DNA of 64,000 nucleotides from Verrucomicrobiota bacterium (GTDB lineage Bacteria; Verrucomicrobiota; Verrucomicrobiia; Verrucomicrobiales; V1-33): assembly GCA_003402705.1 (NCBI GenBank), contig QQNF01000005.1, positions 1-64,000 on the forward strand. The letters are read 5' to 3'. Below, one piece after another: positions 7,675-17,385 of the stretch (positions are counted from its first letter, which is position 1; the number at the start of each line of letters is the position of its first letter). The notes under the pieces are model-generated. The model saw only the letters and a program-made list of their open reading frames with translations, searched no databases and was not told the origin of the DNA. Made by a program: the position numbers and the translations under genes.

Positions 7675-10137
7675 GTGTTGAGGACGATGAATGCCGGGGG
7701 ATTTTCACTGAACCTAGCGTTGCCGGATTTGTGGCAGCAGGAAGCGGTGCGGGCATTGCGCGGGGGGAGTGATGTGGTGGTGGATGCGCCGACGGGGGCG
7801 GGGAAGACGTGGATTTTCGAGCTACTGGTGAAGGGAGGGTGGAAGGGGCAGGCGGTGTTCACGGTGCCGACGCGGGCGCTGGCGAACGACAAGCGACTGG
7901 AGTGGCAGCGGCAGGGATGGAATGCGGGGATTGTGACCGGGGATGTGTCGGAGAATGCGGGGGCACCGGTGGTGGTGGCGACGCTGGAGACGCAGCGGGA
8001 GCGGTTGCTGCGGGGGGACGGGCCGACGTTGCTAGTGATTGATGAGTATCAGATGCTGGGGGATCCGGTGCGCGGGGCATGTTATGAGCTGGCGGTGGCG
8101 CTGGCCCCTGCGACGACGCGGCTGCTGCTGCTGAGCGGGAGTGTGGGGAATGCGCGGGAGGTGGTGGAATGGATGAGGCGATTGGGGCGGCGGGTGGAAC
8201 TGGTGTCGGTGCGGGATCGTCCGGTGCCGCTGGAGGAGATGCCGGTGGAGCAGCTGCCGCGGCAGGCACCGAAGCAGATCACGGGGTTCTGGCCGCGGCT
8301 GGCGGCGGGGGTGTTGTTGTCAGGGTTGGGGCCGCTGCTGGTGTTTGCGCCGCGGCGGAAGGATGCGGAGGCGATTGCGCGGCGGATTGCGGTGGCGGTG
8401 CCGACGCCTGATCCGCTAGTGCTGACGAAGGAGCAGGAGAGGATTCTGGGGGCGGATTATGCGGCCTTGCTGAGGCAGCGGGTGGCTTGTCACCACAGCG
8501 GGATGAGTTATCAGCAGCGGGCGGGGATTATTGAGCCGCTGGCGAAGGCCGGGCAGTTGCGGGTGATTGCGGCGACGACGGGGCTGGCGGCGGGGATTAA
8601 TTTTTCGATGCGGTCGGTGATTGTGGCGGAGACCGTGTACTTTGACGGACGGAGAGAGCGGCAGATTGCGCCGGATGAACTGCTGCAGATGTTTGGTCGG
8701 GCGGGGAGGCGGGGACTGGATGAGATTGGTTATGTGATCAGTGCGGCGCGGACGCCGCGGTTGAGTGATGCGTCGCCGCGGGCGTTGCGGCGGAGCAATC
8801 AGATTGACTGGCCGGTGCTGCTGCGGGTGATGGAGCGTGCGGCGGCGTGTGGGGAGGCGGCGTTTCCTGCGGCGGCGGCGTTCTGCGAGCAATTGTTCAG
8901 CCGGCAGAAGATCGTGCTGGGTTTTGAGAAGGCGGTGCCCGGGGCGGTGGTGCCGGTAGGTGGAGCGCCGACGAATCTGTTCGGGCTTCAGCCGACGCGG
9001 CGGGAGGTTAGGAATGCGGCGGGGGAGTGGGAGACGATGAGGAAGGAGCGGGTGGGGACGGCGGCGCTGGGGACGGCGCTGGTGTGGCGGGAGGGGAAGG
9101 CGGTGCGGGCGACGGGAGACCGGGAGTTCATGATGACGGCGTTCCGGATCGGGCGGGTGTGTCGATTGGTTAGTGCGGATGGGCAGGTGACGTACGGTCG
9201 GGAGCTGGCGGTGGCGGTGTTGCGCGAGACGGGAGCTTTTTCGCTGACGAAGCCGATGGCGAGGATGGTGGGGGAACGAGCGGGAGGGGAGTGGAGCGAG
9301 GGGGAGATCGGGGAACGGGTGGTGGTGCGGCTGGCGGGGCAACTGGAGGGCGGGGTGGCGGCGGGATTGGTGAGGCGCGGGGAAGTGCTGGCGCTGCTGA
9401 TCGATTACGGGGCGACGGAGTGGCCGGTGTATGCGGATGCGTCGGGGGCGCGCCTGGTGGGGCCGGAGGAACGGGTGGTGACGGAGGAGCGGGATGCGGC
9501 GTTTGCGGGGGATGGCGGGATGACGACGGCGGCGAGTCACACGGCGGTGTATGCGTGGAGGAAGTTAGGATTGGTGACGGAGGACGGGACTCCGACACGG
9601 CGGGGCCGGGTGTTCAGCTTGTTCAGTGGTGGTGAGGGACTGGCGGTGGCGGCGGCGCTGGAGGATGGGACGTATGTCGTGGAGGATTTGGTGAGGGATC
9701 TGGCGAATGTGCGGGGCGGGCATCGGTTTGGGGAGACGGGGACGGGTGGCGGGAGCGAGCGGTTGGCATTGGTGTGTCTGCAGACGTACGGGGCGGCGAA
9801 TTACGAAGGGTATCTTGATGCGGGGCTGCCAACGGGGTACGGGGAGGAGACGGCGGAGGCGCTAGCGGCGTGGCTGGAGGGCCGGGCGGTGGTGAGTCAG
9901 GGAGATGGGGTGGTGGTGGGGAATGGCGACATGGAGCGTGCGTTTACGGAATGGGTCAGCTTGTTAAGGCAGATTGTGCATGGGCCGGATGCGGGGTGGG
10001 AGCGGTGGAGTGCGCTGCAGGAGGCGTGCAGGAAGGAACTGGCGGTGCGGGAGCGGTTGATGCCGTCGCGGGAATTGCCGGCGGTGCCGGCGCTGCAGCT
10101 GGGGCATGTGCCGCGGCACCAGCAGGTGGCGTTGTGA
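7675..10137 (+). CDS. Ski2-like superfamily 2 DExH-box helicase
   Basis: This 820-residue ATP-dependent helicase has a Walker A motif APTGAGKT at 38-45, motif Ia (VPTRALANDK), a DEAH-box variant DEYQ, the SGS motif III, and motif VI QMFGRAGRRG. The HHSGM and TTGLAAGIN blocks are typical of Ski2/Mtr4/Brr2-like enzymes. About 400 residues after the helicase core match no domain I recognise. Start 7675 is 4 bp after the globin stop; an ATG at 7687 is equally possible. It probably unwinds RNA or structured nucleic acid. The substrate is unknown and co-transcription with prfA is inferred from spacing. Confidence 0.88.
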   Translation: MLRTMNAGGFSLNLALPDLWQQEAVRALRGGSDVVVDAPTGAGKTWIFELLVKGGWKGQAVFTVPTRALANDKRLEWQRQGWNAGIVTGDVSENAGAPVVVATLETQRERLLRGDGPTLLVIDEYQMLGDPVRGACYELAVALAPATTRLLLLSGSVGNAREVVEWMRRLGRRVELVSVRDRPVPLEEMPVEQLPRQAPKQITGFWPRLAAGVLLSGLGPLLVFAPRRKDAEAIARRIAVAVPTPDPLVLTKEQERILGADYAALLRQRVACHHSGMSYQQRAGIIEPLAKAGQLRVIAATTGLAAGINFSMRSVIVAETVYFDGRRERQIAPDELLQMFGRAGRRGLDEIGYVISAARTPRLSDASPRALRRSNQIDWPVLLRVMERAAACGEAAFPAAAAFCEQLFSRQKIVLGFEKAVPGAVVPVGGAPTNLFGLQPTRREVRNAAGEWETMRKERVGTAALGTALVWREGKAVRATGDREFMMTAFRIGRVCRLVSADGQVTYGRELAVAVLRETGAFSLTKPMARMVGERAGGEWSEGEIGERVVVRLAGQLEGGVAAGLVRRGEVLALLIDYGATEWPVYADASGARLVGPEERVVTEERDAAFAGDGGMTTAASHTAVYAWRKLGLVTEDGTPTRRGRVFSLFSGGEGLAVAAALEDGTYVVEDLVRDLANVRGGHRFGETGTGGGSERLALVCLQTYGAANYEGYLDAGLPTGYGEETAEALAAWLEGRAVVSQGDGVVVGNGDMERAFTEWVSLLRQIVHGPDAGWERWSALQEACRKELAVRERLMPSRELPAVPALQLGHVPRHQQVAL

Positions 10138-10154
10138 GGGCGAGAGGCGTGTGG

Positions 10155-13100
10155 TTAGCGGTGGACGGCGCGGATGCGGGCGAAGGGTGGAGGGTTGGGG
10201 GCGGACCAGAGGAGCTTGCGGGTGGCGGGGTCGGGCCGGGATTCGCCGGCGAAGGACCATGCGGGTGAGGCGAACCATGGGTTGGAGGGGGCGGTGGCGG
10301 CTTCCGGTGAGAAGACGGCGTCGTCGCGGCCCGGGGGGCCTGACAATTCGAGGAGGTAGCCGGAGGTGGTGCGGCGGAGGACGGGAGGGGAAGGGAAGGC
10401 GTAATTGGGCCATGTGTTGGCGGGACCGGAGAAGGGGAGGTGGTCGGAGGTGCCGGGGGAACCGCCGATGGTGACGCTGGTGCGCCATGATTCGGGGGGG
10501 CTGCCGATGGTGTTAGAGATGCGGGTGAGACTCCAGCCGCCGCCGTCGGCTGCGATGGGCCATGGGGCTTTGTCGTTCCATGAGATGGAGGCGATGACGG
10601 CGGATGGGGATGATAGGGTGATGGTGCCGCCGCTGTCGGCGAGGTTGCCGGAGAAGGAGCCGGCGACGGGGATGGAGGGACCGTAGCGGAGGAGGAAGGC
10701 GTTGGGGTTGGCGGCGAGGACGAGACGTTCGCCGGGGTTGATGGACCAGCGGGCGGCGTCGGAGAAGCGGAGGGAGACATCGCCGGAGAGGGCGGCGTCG
10801 ACTAGGCTGATGCGCTGGGGGCCGGGGTTGAAGAGTTCGAGGAATTCGAAGTCCGAGCGGGAGAAGCCGGCGGCGGATTCCGAGTTGGAGGGCGGGGCGG
10901 GGTGATAGTGGATTTCCGAGAAGAGGAGACTGTCGGAGGAGGCGGGGAGGGCGTTGACGGCGAAAACGGCGGAGACTGGACCGCTCCATGCGGGGCCGTT
11001 GCGGGAGCGGGCGGTGATCCTGACATCTTCCGAAAGTGTGAGGGTGGCGTCCGAGGAAGCGGCGGGAGCGGGGTTGCCGCCGGGGAGGCGGGGGTCGGTG
11101 GATGAGGACCAGAGGAGGGCGGAGGGAGATGTGAGGGAGACGGACGTGCCGGAGGGGAACGAGCCGCCGGGTGGAGAGATGGAGGGAGAGATGGGGAACT
11201 GGGCGTCGAAGAAGGCGGCGCGGCCGTGGAGCCATGCTTTCATGGAGTCGAGCTTGGCGGTCCATGCGGCGGCGGAGGGGAGGCCCTGGGCGACGGCTTT
11301 GGCGGGCGTGATTTCGGCGGCCTGGCGGTCGATGATGGCGTCCATGGCGGCGTCGGAGAGGGCGGTACGGCGGTATGTTGACCAGAGGTCGGTGTAGCGC
11401 TGGGCGAAGTCTGGGTCGGCGAAGAGACGCGGGAACCAGAGTTGGTCGCGACGGTACCATGGGGCGGAGTCGGGCTGGCCCTGGACGAAGTAGCCGCCGA
11501 AGTTGACATCCCAGACTGGGCCCATGCGGAGTCTGCGGTCATTGCCGAGCCATGGGTAGAGACTGAGGCGGAGGGCGTCGGAGTGGCGGATGAGATTGTG
11601 GATGAGATAGCCGGAAGCCCAGTCGTCCTCGATGAGGAAGCGGCGCCAGCCGGTGATGGGGTCGCGCCATGAGGCGTCGTTGTAGAGGACGTCTTCGAAG
11701 GAAGAGAACCAGAGTACGAGGGAGGCGCGCTGGGTTGGGTTGATGGAGTCGCCGGAGGGCTGGTCGAAGTTGATGAAGGCGTTAGGGAATGCGGGGAGAT
11801 CGTCGCCGCGGACGGGAGTGGTATTGGGAGGAGACTGGAGGATGCGGTCGGGACCGGCGGTGTGGAAGAACTGCGGGGTGGTGGATCCATTAGGAGAAGG
11901 CCAGCCGGAGGCGGGCTGAGGGTCCATGCGGTTGATGGAGAGGAGTGCGCCGCCGCGGGTTCCGTCTGAGGAGAGACGGTCGAAGTCGAGACGGTCGGGG
12001 CCGCGGGAGACCTTTTCGAGGAGGGCGTAGATGCCGCGGCGGTCGGTTAGGGTCGTGATTCCGCCGTCTTCGTTGATGAAGACCTCGGTGAAGCGGAAGC
12101 GAGCGGCCCAGCGGCCGAGGGAGCGGCTGAGGTCGTAGGCGAACGTATTGAAGAGCATGGTGGGGTCGCGGAAGTCGCCGCCGGTGGGGTCCGGGTAGTA
12201 GAGGGCGAATTCGTCGTTGGGCGGGAGGCCTAGGGGGGAGGCGTCGGTGCTGAGGCCATCGGGACCGAGTGGGTGGACGCTGTAGGGTTTCTGGGCCCAT
12301 GAGGTGGAGACGGCTCCCCGGGTGCGGATGCAGATGAGGCCGGAGGACTGGGGCGGGCTGGAGGCGGATGCGGGTGTGTTAGGACTGGAGCGTTCGATGA
12401 GGAGCCATGCGGCCTGTTGGAGGGGGACCTGGCGGATGTTGCTGCCGTCGCTGGACCAGCGCTTGGAGGGGATGGTGCCCTGGCCGAAGTTGTCGATGAA
12501 GAGGAGAGGGAGCGGGGATTGGTAGGCGGCGAGGTCCGGGGAGACGCGGATCCATGAGGCGGAGGCTGGTGAGCTGGTGAACGCGCCGGATTGGGCGATG
12601 GTGCGGAGCCGGGTGGAATTCGTCAGGACGATGGGTGAGGAGTAGACCGGGGAGAGGCCGGGCTGGGGTGTGGTGCCGTCGAGTGTGTAGAAGATGGTGG
12701 CTCCGGTGGGTTGGGAGAGCGTGACGGAGATGGGGTTGGTGAAGAGGGCGGAGGGCGGGGAAATGGAGACTGGGGCGACGGGAGGTGATAGGATGTTAGG
12801 TGCGCCCGGGGTGGGCTGGGTCATGAATTGAGGGGAGGACAGGGAGGGGAGGGAGCCGAAGGAGATATCGGGTGACTGGGGAGGGAAGGCGGGGGCGAAG
12901 ACGGTGAGAGGGGAACCTTGATAGTAGAGCGCTAGGAATTCGCCGGCGGCGTCTAAGCGGAAGCTGGTGTGCCATGGGCCGCCGGGGGGGCGACGGTCTT
13001 TGCCTGAGGCGAAGATGACGCGGTAGGTGCCCGGTTCCATGGTGACGGGCGGGAGCGGCCAGCGCTGGGGGTCGGCGGGGTTATCGGAGAGGGAGAGACC

Positions 13101-13304
13101 GGCGAGCGAGATGGTTTCGGAGCCGGAGTGGTGGAGTTCGATCCAGTCGGAGCGGTCGCCGTCTTCGTCGCGGATGCCGTTCTGGTTGGCGGCGAGAAAT
13201 TCGGAGAGGATGACTGGGGGTGCGGCGGCGGAGGGGGCGGTGAGGGCCCATGCGGAAGCGGCGGCGACGCAGAGTGGAAACGATTGCCATGGGGTGCGTC
13301 GCAT
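10155..13304 (-). CDS. Exported CotH-kinase family protein with two lamin-tail domains
   Basis: This 1049-residue secreted protein has a signal peptide (MRRTPWQSFPLCVAAASAWA). Approximate order: lamin-tail domain (32-150, DEDGDRSDWIELHH), chitobiase-like beta domain (178-245), CotH kinase-like region (262-640), second lamin-tail domain (795-930, FSEIHYHPAPP) and a terminal beta domain ending FARIRAV. The CotH Lys motif is AQKPYSV; the metal motif is WDVN (D599), so the second Asp of WDxD is replaced by Asn. It lacks the Asp-rich C-terminal segment of its paralogues. Its stop lies 17 bp from the stop of the convergent helicase gene, and its start codon is only 14-23 bp from the divergent lipoprotein start. 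Confidence 0.9.
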   Translation of the reverse strand: MRRTPWQSFPLCVAAASAWALTAPSAAAPPVILSEFLAANQNGIRDEDGDRSDWIELHHSGSETISLAGLSLSDNPADPQRWPLPPVTMEPGTYRVIFASGKDRRPPGGPWHTSFRLDAAGEFLALYYQGSPLTVFAPAFPPQSPDISFGSLPSLSSPQFMTQPTPGAPNILSPPVAPVSISPPSALFTNPISVTLSQPTGATIFYTLDGTTPQPGLSPVYSSPIVLTNSTRLRTIAQSGAFTSSPASASWIRVSPDLAAYQSPLPLLFIDNFGQGTIPSKRWSSDGSNIRQVPLQQAAWLLIERSSPNTPASASSPPQSSGLICIRTRGAVSTSWAQKPYSVHPLGPDGLSTDASPLGLPPNDEFALYYPDPTGGDFRDPTMLFNTFAYDLSRSLGRWAARFRFTEVFINEDGGITTLTDRRGIYALLEKVSRGPDRLDFDRLSSDGTRGGALLSINRMDPQPASGWPSPNGSTTPQFFHTAGPDRILQSPPNTTPVRGDDLPAFPNAFINFDQPSGDSINPTQRASLVLWFSSFEDVLYNDASWRDPITGWRRFLIEDDWASGYLIHNLIRHSDALRLSLYPWLGNDRRLRMGPVWDVNFGGYFVQGQPDSAPWYRRDQLWFPRLFADPDFAQRYTDLWSTYRRTALSDAAMDAIIDRQAAEITPAKAVAQGLPSAAAWTAKLDSMKAWLHGRAAFFDAQFPISPSISPPGGSFPSGTSVSLTSPSALLWSSSTDPRLPGGNPAPAASSDATLTLSEDVRITARSRNGPAWSGPVSAVFAVNALPASSDSLLFSEIHYHPAPPSNSESAAGFSRSDFEFLELFNPGPQRISLVDAALSGDVSLRFSDAARWSINPGERLVLAANPNAFLLRYGPSIPVAGSFSGNLADSGGTITLSSPSAVIASISWNDKAPWPIAADGGGWSLTRISNTIGSPPESWRTSVTIGGSPGTSDHLPFSGPANTWPNYAFPSPPVLRRTTSGYLLELSGPPGRDDAVFSPEAATAPSNPWFASPAWSFAGESRPDPATRKLLWSAPNPPPFARIRAVHR

Positions 13305-13327
13305 GGGAGCATGGTGTCATGCCCGAG

Positions 13328-13984
13328 ATGAAAACGAAATGGAATTTCAGACCGCTGGTGGCGCTGGTGCCGATGGCGTTGCTGGCAGCGTGTGCGGAGG
13401 TTGGCCCGGGGTATTACGGAGGCGGGTATGGTGGCGGGTACGGAGGATATGGAGGGGGATATGGCGGAGGGTATTATGGGGGCGGGTCGTGGTGGGGAGG
13501 CGGGTTCAATGGATGGGGTAATGGCGGGCGGGGAGTGTGTCGGGTGTGCGGGTTTAATCCGTGTCGTTGCCGGAATGATCAGATTAACCGCCGGGATGAT
13601 CGTGATGTTCGGCGGGAGCAGGGGAGGTCGGGAGGTTCTGGGGGAGGGACGGCGTACCGGTTGAAGGAAGCGGAGCGGGATGAGCCTGAGGGTTGGCACA
13701 GCCGGAAGTGGTTTGAGGAGCGGGGGTATAAGTTTTCGCGGAACACTTGGGAGAACCGGGATGGGCGGACGGTTCAGGGGTCTGAGATCCGGAAGAGTGG
13801 CGGGGAGAGCGAGCGGCGGAAGGAGACGGTGAGCGAGCAGCGTGGCGGGGGACGGTCGAGTGGGTCGAGTCGGGGGAGTGGCGGGGGCGAGGGGCGTTCG
13901 GGTGGGGCGAGCCGTGGTGGTGGATCCGAGCGGGGTTCGGGTGGGAGCGGGGATCGGTCGAGCGGTGGGAAGCGGAAGGATTGA
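13328..13984 (+). CDS. Glycine-rich lipoprotein, hypothetical
   Basis: This 218-residue protein has a lipoprotein signal with lipobox LLAAC about 20 residues in. A Gly/Tyr-rich stretch of GGGYGG-type repeats follows (about residues 25-60), then a CRVCGFNPCRC segment with four closely spaced Cys, and a charged Ser/Gly/Arg-rich low-complexity tail. ATG 13328 (MKTKWNFRPL) gives a normal signal peptide; ATG 13319 adds three residues. The segment WHSRKWFEERGYKFSRNTWENRDGR looks folded. No function is known to me. It is divergent from the CotH gene with almost no spacer. Confidence 0.75.
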   Translation: MKTKWNFRPLVALVPMALLAACAEVGPGYYGGGYGGGYGGYGGGYGGGYYGGGSWWGGGFNGWGNGGRGVCRVCGFNPCRCRNDQINRRDDRDVRREQGRSGGSGGGTAYRLKEAERDEPEGWHSRKWFEERGYKFSRNTWENRDGRTVQGSEIRKSGGESERRKETVSEQRGGGRSSGSSRGSGGGEGRSGGASRGGGSERGSGGSGDRSSGGKRKD

Positions 13985-14051
13985 AGGGAGGTGGTGGGCT
14001 TGTGAGTTTCCAGTTGCCCGGGAGGGCCGTCGCGGCATGAATGGGCGGCTT

Positions 14052-15299
14052 ATGGCCATCATCATCGAAATGCCGAAGCTCAGTGACACCATGACCGAGG
14101 GGACTCTGGTGCGCTGGTTGAAGAAAGAAGGGGACAAGGTCCGGACTGGGGATGTGCTGGCGGAGGTGGAGACGGACAAGGCGACGATGGAGATGGCGGC
14201 GGATGACGAGGGGATTCTCGGGAAGATTTATGTGCCGGCTGGGTCGAAGGCTGGGTTGGGGGTGGCGCTGGCGGTGCTGGTGGAGGAAGGGGAAGCGGTG
14301 CCAGATGCGCCGACGGCGAAGGTGCCGGCGGCTCCGGCGGCTGGTGGTGGGGCGGCTCCGGCGGCGGCTCCGCGCGGGCCGGTGGCAAAGGCTTCGGGTG
14401 GGAGCGGTGCGGTTGGTGGTGGCCGGGTGAAGGCGTCGCCATTGGCGAAGAAGCTGGCGGCGGAACGCGGCGTGGATTTGCGGACCTTGGCGGGGAGCGG
14501 GCCTGGCGGGAGGATTGTGCGTGCGGACGTGCTGGGGGCTCCGGTGGGTGGTGCGGGGGCGGGAGCGGCGAAGCCGGTGCCGACGATCCGACCGGTGGCT
14601 GGGCCAGACGACACGCGGATCCCGCTTTCGGGGATGCGGACGATCATTGCGGAGCGGTTGCTGATGAGCAAGACGCAGATCCCGCATTTCTATCTGAACA
14701 TTGAAGTCGATGCGGGGCCGATCATGGCGTTGCGTGGGGAGATCAATGCGGGGACGGAGAAGAGCGGCGGGAACAAGTATACGGTGAATGATTTCATTCT
14801 GAAGGCGGTGGCGGCGGCGGCGGGTCAGGTGCGGGCGGTGAATGCGTCGTTTGACGGGGATTCGATCGTGCAGTTTGCGTCGGTGAATCTGAGTGTGGCG
14901 GTGGCGGTGGACGATGGATTGGTGACGCCGGTGCTGCGGAATGCGGACAAGAAGTCGCTGCTGGAGATCAGCACGGCGGTGAAGGATTTTGCGGTGCGTG
15001 CGAAGGGCAAGAAGCTGTCGCCGGATGAGTTTGCGGGCGGGACGATCACGGTATCGAACCTCGGGGCGTACGGGATTGACAATTTTGATGCGATCATCAA
15101 TCCGCCGCAGGCGGCGATTCTGTCGATCGGGGCGGCGAAGAAGGTGCCGGTGGTGAATGCGAAGGGTGAGATTACGGTGGGGAACCGGATGTGGGTGGGG
15201 ATGAGCTGCGACCACCGGGTGGTGGACGGGGCGGTGGGGGCGACGTATCTGGCGGCGCTGAAGAAGCTGCTGGAGAATCCGGCGCTGATGCTGGTCTGA
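14052..15299 (+). CDS. pdhC: Dihydrolipoamide acetyltransferase, E2 of a pyruvate dehydrogenase-type complex
   Basis: This 415-residue E2 enzyme transfers the acyl group to CoA. An N-terminal lipoyl domain (1-80) has the lipoylated Lys in ETDKATME; an Ala/Gly/Pro linker follows; then comes a peripheral E3/E1-binding domain (ASPLAKKLAAERGVD ... GSGPGGRIV) and a catalytic domain with DHRVVDG at 387-393, whose His and Asp are catalytic. ATG 14052 (MAIIIEMPKLSDTM) fits the family start best; ATG 14037 adds five residues. The E1 and E3 genes are not in this window, so the exact 2-oxoacid is inferred from similarity to PdhC. Confidence 0.93.
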   Translation: MAIIIEMPKLSDTMTEGTLVRWLKKEGDKVRTGDVLAEVETDKATMEMAADDEGILGKIYVPAGSKAGLGVALAVLVEEGEAVPDAPTAKVPAAPAAGGGAAPAAAPRGPVAKASGGSGAVGGGRVKASPLAKKLAAERGVDLRTLAGSGPGGRIVRADVLGAPVGGAGAGAAKPVPTIRPVAGPDDTRIPLSGMRTIIAERLLMSKTQIPHFYLNIEVDAGPIMALRGEINAGTEKSGGNKYTVNDFILKAVAAAAGQVRAVNASFDGDSIVQFASVNLSVAVAVDDGLVTPVLRNADKKSLLEISTAVKDFAVRAKGKKLSPDEFAGGTITVSNLGAYGIDNFDAIINPPQAAILSIGAAKKVPVVNAKGEITVGNRMWVGMSCDHRVVDGAVGATYLAALKKLLENPALMLV

Positions 15300-15325
15300 G
15301 GATTAACCTGACACATTTTACGGCG

Positions 15326-15640
15326 ATGGATTTCAGCAAGATACTCAAGCAGGCGCAGCGAGCGCAGCAGGACATGCAGCGTGTGCAGGCCGGGTTGGCG
15401 CAGTTGACGGTGGAGGGGGCGGCAGCGGGTGGGAAAGTGACGGTGACGGCGACGGCAGCGGGCGACGTTCAGGCGATCCGGATTGATCCGTCGGTGGTGG
15501 ATCCTGCGGACGTGGAGATTCTGGAGGATCTGGTGCTGGCGGCGGTGCGTCAGGCGCTGGATGCGGGGCGGAAACTGGCGGAGGGAGAGATGAAAAAGGT
15601 GACGGCGGGGATGGGATTGCCGCCGGGGATGGGGTTCTGA
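15326..15640 (+). CDS. ybaB: YbaB/EbfC family nucleoid-associated protein
   Basis: This 104-residue small DNA-binding protein starts MDFSKILKQAQRAQQDMQRVQ, the helical family start, followed by a beta hairpin (GKVTVTATAAGDVQAIRIDPSVVDP) and a C-terminal helix ending in GMGLPPGMGF, the usual Gly/Pro/Met tail. YbaB proteins bind DNA as dimers and are often next to dnaX or recR; here it follows the E2 gene with 26 bp between, probably in one transcript. Confidence 0.93.
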   Translation: MDFSKILKQAQRAQQDMQRVQAGLAQLTVEGAAAGGKVTVTATAAGDVQAIRIDPSVVDPADVEILEDLVLAAVRQALDAGRKLAEGEMKKVTAGMGLPPGMGF

Positions 15641-15657
15641 GGGGGGAGGCGTGTTGA

Positions 15658-16080
15658 GTGGGGGTAGGCAGGTGGGTGGATGTCGGAGTGGGTAAACTGG
15701 CGAAGTTTGTGGACTTGTCAGGCTCTGGCTGTTTTTTGTTGTTGTGGATGGCGGGCAATGCCTCGTTGGATGGAGCGGGGGCTGAAGGATACAGCGACAC
15801 CATGGTTCGGGTCGCCCGGGAGATTGGGGACAAGGCGATTGGCGAGGCTGCGCGAAGACTGGATCGGGCGTCGCTGCTGCCGGTTCGCGACGCGTTTCTG
15901 TTTGAGTATGGCGGGGACGGTGGAGCGGAGGCGGCAGTTGAGGCGGTCCGGCGGGATTTTCCGACGCTGTGGTCCGTTCTGGCGAAGGCTACGGGTGAGC
16001 AAGGCGGAGCGGATCAACGGGGTGTGGCTCCGGAGTCTGAGGGTGATGGCGAGGCGACGCAGGAGGAGGGTTCGCGTTAG
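15658..16080 (+). CDS. Hypothetical protein (uncertain)
   Basis: This possible 140-residue reading frame starts with GTG at 15658; internal ATGs at 15748 and 15802 are alternatives. The part after residue 49 (MVRVAREIGDKAIGEAARRL) looks like an amphipathic helical protein with GC3-like codon use, but the first 45 residues are poor as a leader. A competing frame (15680-16255) is Arg-rich and looks like a shadow. I recognise no family. The stretch 16081-16245 that follows has nothing I can support. This could also be a decayed gene. Confidence 0.35.
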   Translation: MGVGRWVDVGVGKLAKFVDLSGSGCFLLLWMAGNASLDGAGAEGYSDTMVRVAREIGDKAIGEAARRLDRASLLPVRDAFLFEYGGDGGAEAAVEAVRRDFPTLWSVLAKATGEQGGADQRGVAPESEGDGEATQEEGSR

Positions 16081-16245
16081 GTGGGGGGGTGAGGCGGCGG
16101 AGGATGGGCGGGGGGATGTCGAATGGCAGCGCGCCCATGGATGGCGAGTTAGTGCAAGTGCCCAGGACTCTGGGGCTTCGCGAGCGCCGGGACGGCGTCG
16201 GTCTGGTAGGGCTGGTGCTTGGACTGGAGGTTCATCGGATAGGAG

Positions 16246-17385
16246 TCATGGGTAGGGGTCGAAGTGGTTTCCCTCGAGGGTGAGGAGTTTCATCAGTTTC
16301 GGGTGGATGAAGAGTTTCTCGCGGCCGAAGGCCATTTCGGTGAGCACGCCGATTTCGGCCAGTTGCTTGAGATAACGGGAGGCAGCCTGTCGTGCGGCGA
16401 TACCGGCCTCGGTGACATTCTGGATGCGGCAGTAAGGTTGCGCGAACACCAGATCCACCAACTCCCGGGAATAGATTTTCGGTGCGGCGGACCGCACATG
16501 CTCGACGGTGTGAAGCGCGAGCTGGCGGATGGCCTCGATTTTGGCGGTGGTCCAGATGGCGGTCTCCTCGACTGCTTGGAGCATGTAAAGGATCCATGGC
16601 TCCCAAGCGCTGCTGCGGGTCACCTCCAGCAGGAGGCGATAGTAGTCCTCTTTGTGCCGGATGATGTAGCGGCTCAGATAGAGGATGGGCAGGGTCAGCA
16701 GATTTTCGGATATGAGAAACAAGCTGTTGATGACCCGACCGGTCCGCCCATTGCCATCGGTGAACGGATGGATTGCCTCGAACTGGTAATGGGCCGCTGC
16801 CATGCGAATCAGAGGATCCAACTCGGTTCGGTTGTGCAGGAAATGTTCCCAATTGGACAGCAGATCACGAATCCGATCCTCTCCTACAGGCGGGGTGTAG
16901 ATGACCTCCCCGGTGCGGTCGTTTGTCAAGGCGGTTCCCGGTACACGGCGAATTCCCATGTCCAGCCCCTTGATCCGGCTGCACACCTGCTCCGCCGTCC
17001 ATGTGCTCAGGGGGCGCTGCTCCAGTGAGCGGAATCCTTCCAGCAGCGCAGTTCCATAGCGGAGCGCCTCTTTGGTCGCAGCGTCGGCCTGGTCGCCGAA
17101 GTTCCGGAACTGGAACAGACGGTCGGTGGTGGTGACGATGTTCTCGATCTCCGAACTCGCCCGCGCTTCGAGCAGGGGCAGCGTGTTGATGAGGACTCCC
17201 TGATTCGGCAGCAACTCCGCAGCCCGCTTCAACTCTGCCAAGGCCGCTCTGGATCGAATGCACTGACGCAGAATGACTTTGCTCTCCAAGTCGACGATGG
17301 GAGGCAGGGTTGGTAATCCGTCATACGGTTGCGCCGCTTGCCACTCCGAATCGGCCATGTTCTCGTTTTTGGATTCCTGCGACAT
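16246..17385 (-). CDS. Fic domain protein, class II AMP-transferase
   Basis: This 379-residue protein carries a complete Fic motif [12 protein letters not shown] at 206-217; its His is the catalytic base for AMP transfer to Ser, Thr or Tyr of targets. An N-terminal inhibitory motif of the S-x-x-x-E-N type (S77 to N82, SSEIEN) precedes it, which defines class II Fic proteins that block their own ATP site. The C-terminal 90 residues look like a winged helix ([22 protein letters not shown]), suggesting DNA binding or autoregulation as in Shewanella-type Fic proteins. The start MSQESKN lies in a repeat unit; M10 (MADSEWQ) could be the true start. No antitoxin gene is adjacent. The coding DNA lacks the local G-over-C skew (17161-17220 has 20 G and 19 C), a sign of recent acquisition. 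Confidence 0.93.
   Translation of the reverse strand: MSQESKNENMADSEWQAAQPYDGLPTLPPIVDLESKVILRQCIRSRAALAELKRAAELLPNQGVLINTLPLLEARASSEIENIVTTTDRLFQFRNFGDQADAATKEALRYGTALLEGFRSLEQRPLSTWTAEQVCSRIKGLDMGIRRVPGTALTNDRTGEVIYTPPVGEDRIRDLLSNWEHFLHNRTELDPLIRMAAAHYQFEAIHPFTDGNGRTGRVINSLFLISENLLTLPILYLSRYIIRHKEDYYRLLLEVTRSSAWEPWILYMLQAVEETAIWTTAKIEAIRQLALHTVEHVRSAAPKIYSRELVDLVFAQPYCRIQNVTEAGIAARQAASRYLKQLAEIGVLTEMAFGREKLFIHPKLMKLLTLEGNHFDPYP

Noticed and set aside
12953..14179. Minus-strand frame of 408 codons over the glycine-rich lipoprotein
   Set aside because: It crosses the start of the CotH gene and both flanking genes without a plausible domain; composition is Pro/Thr/Ser-rich antisense noise.
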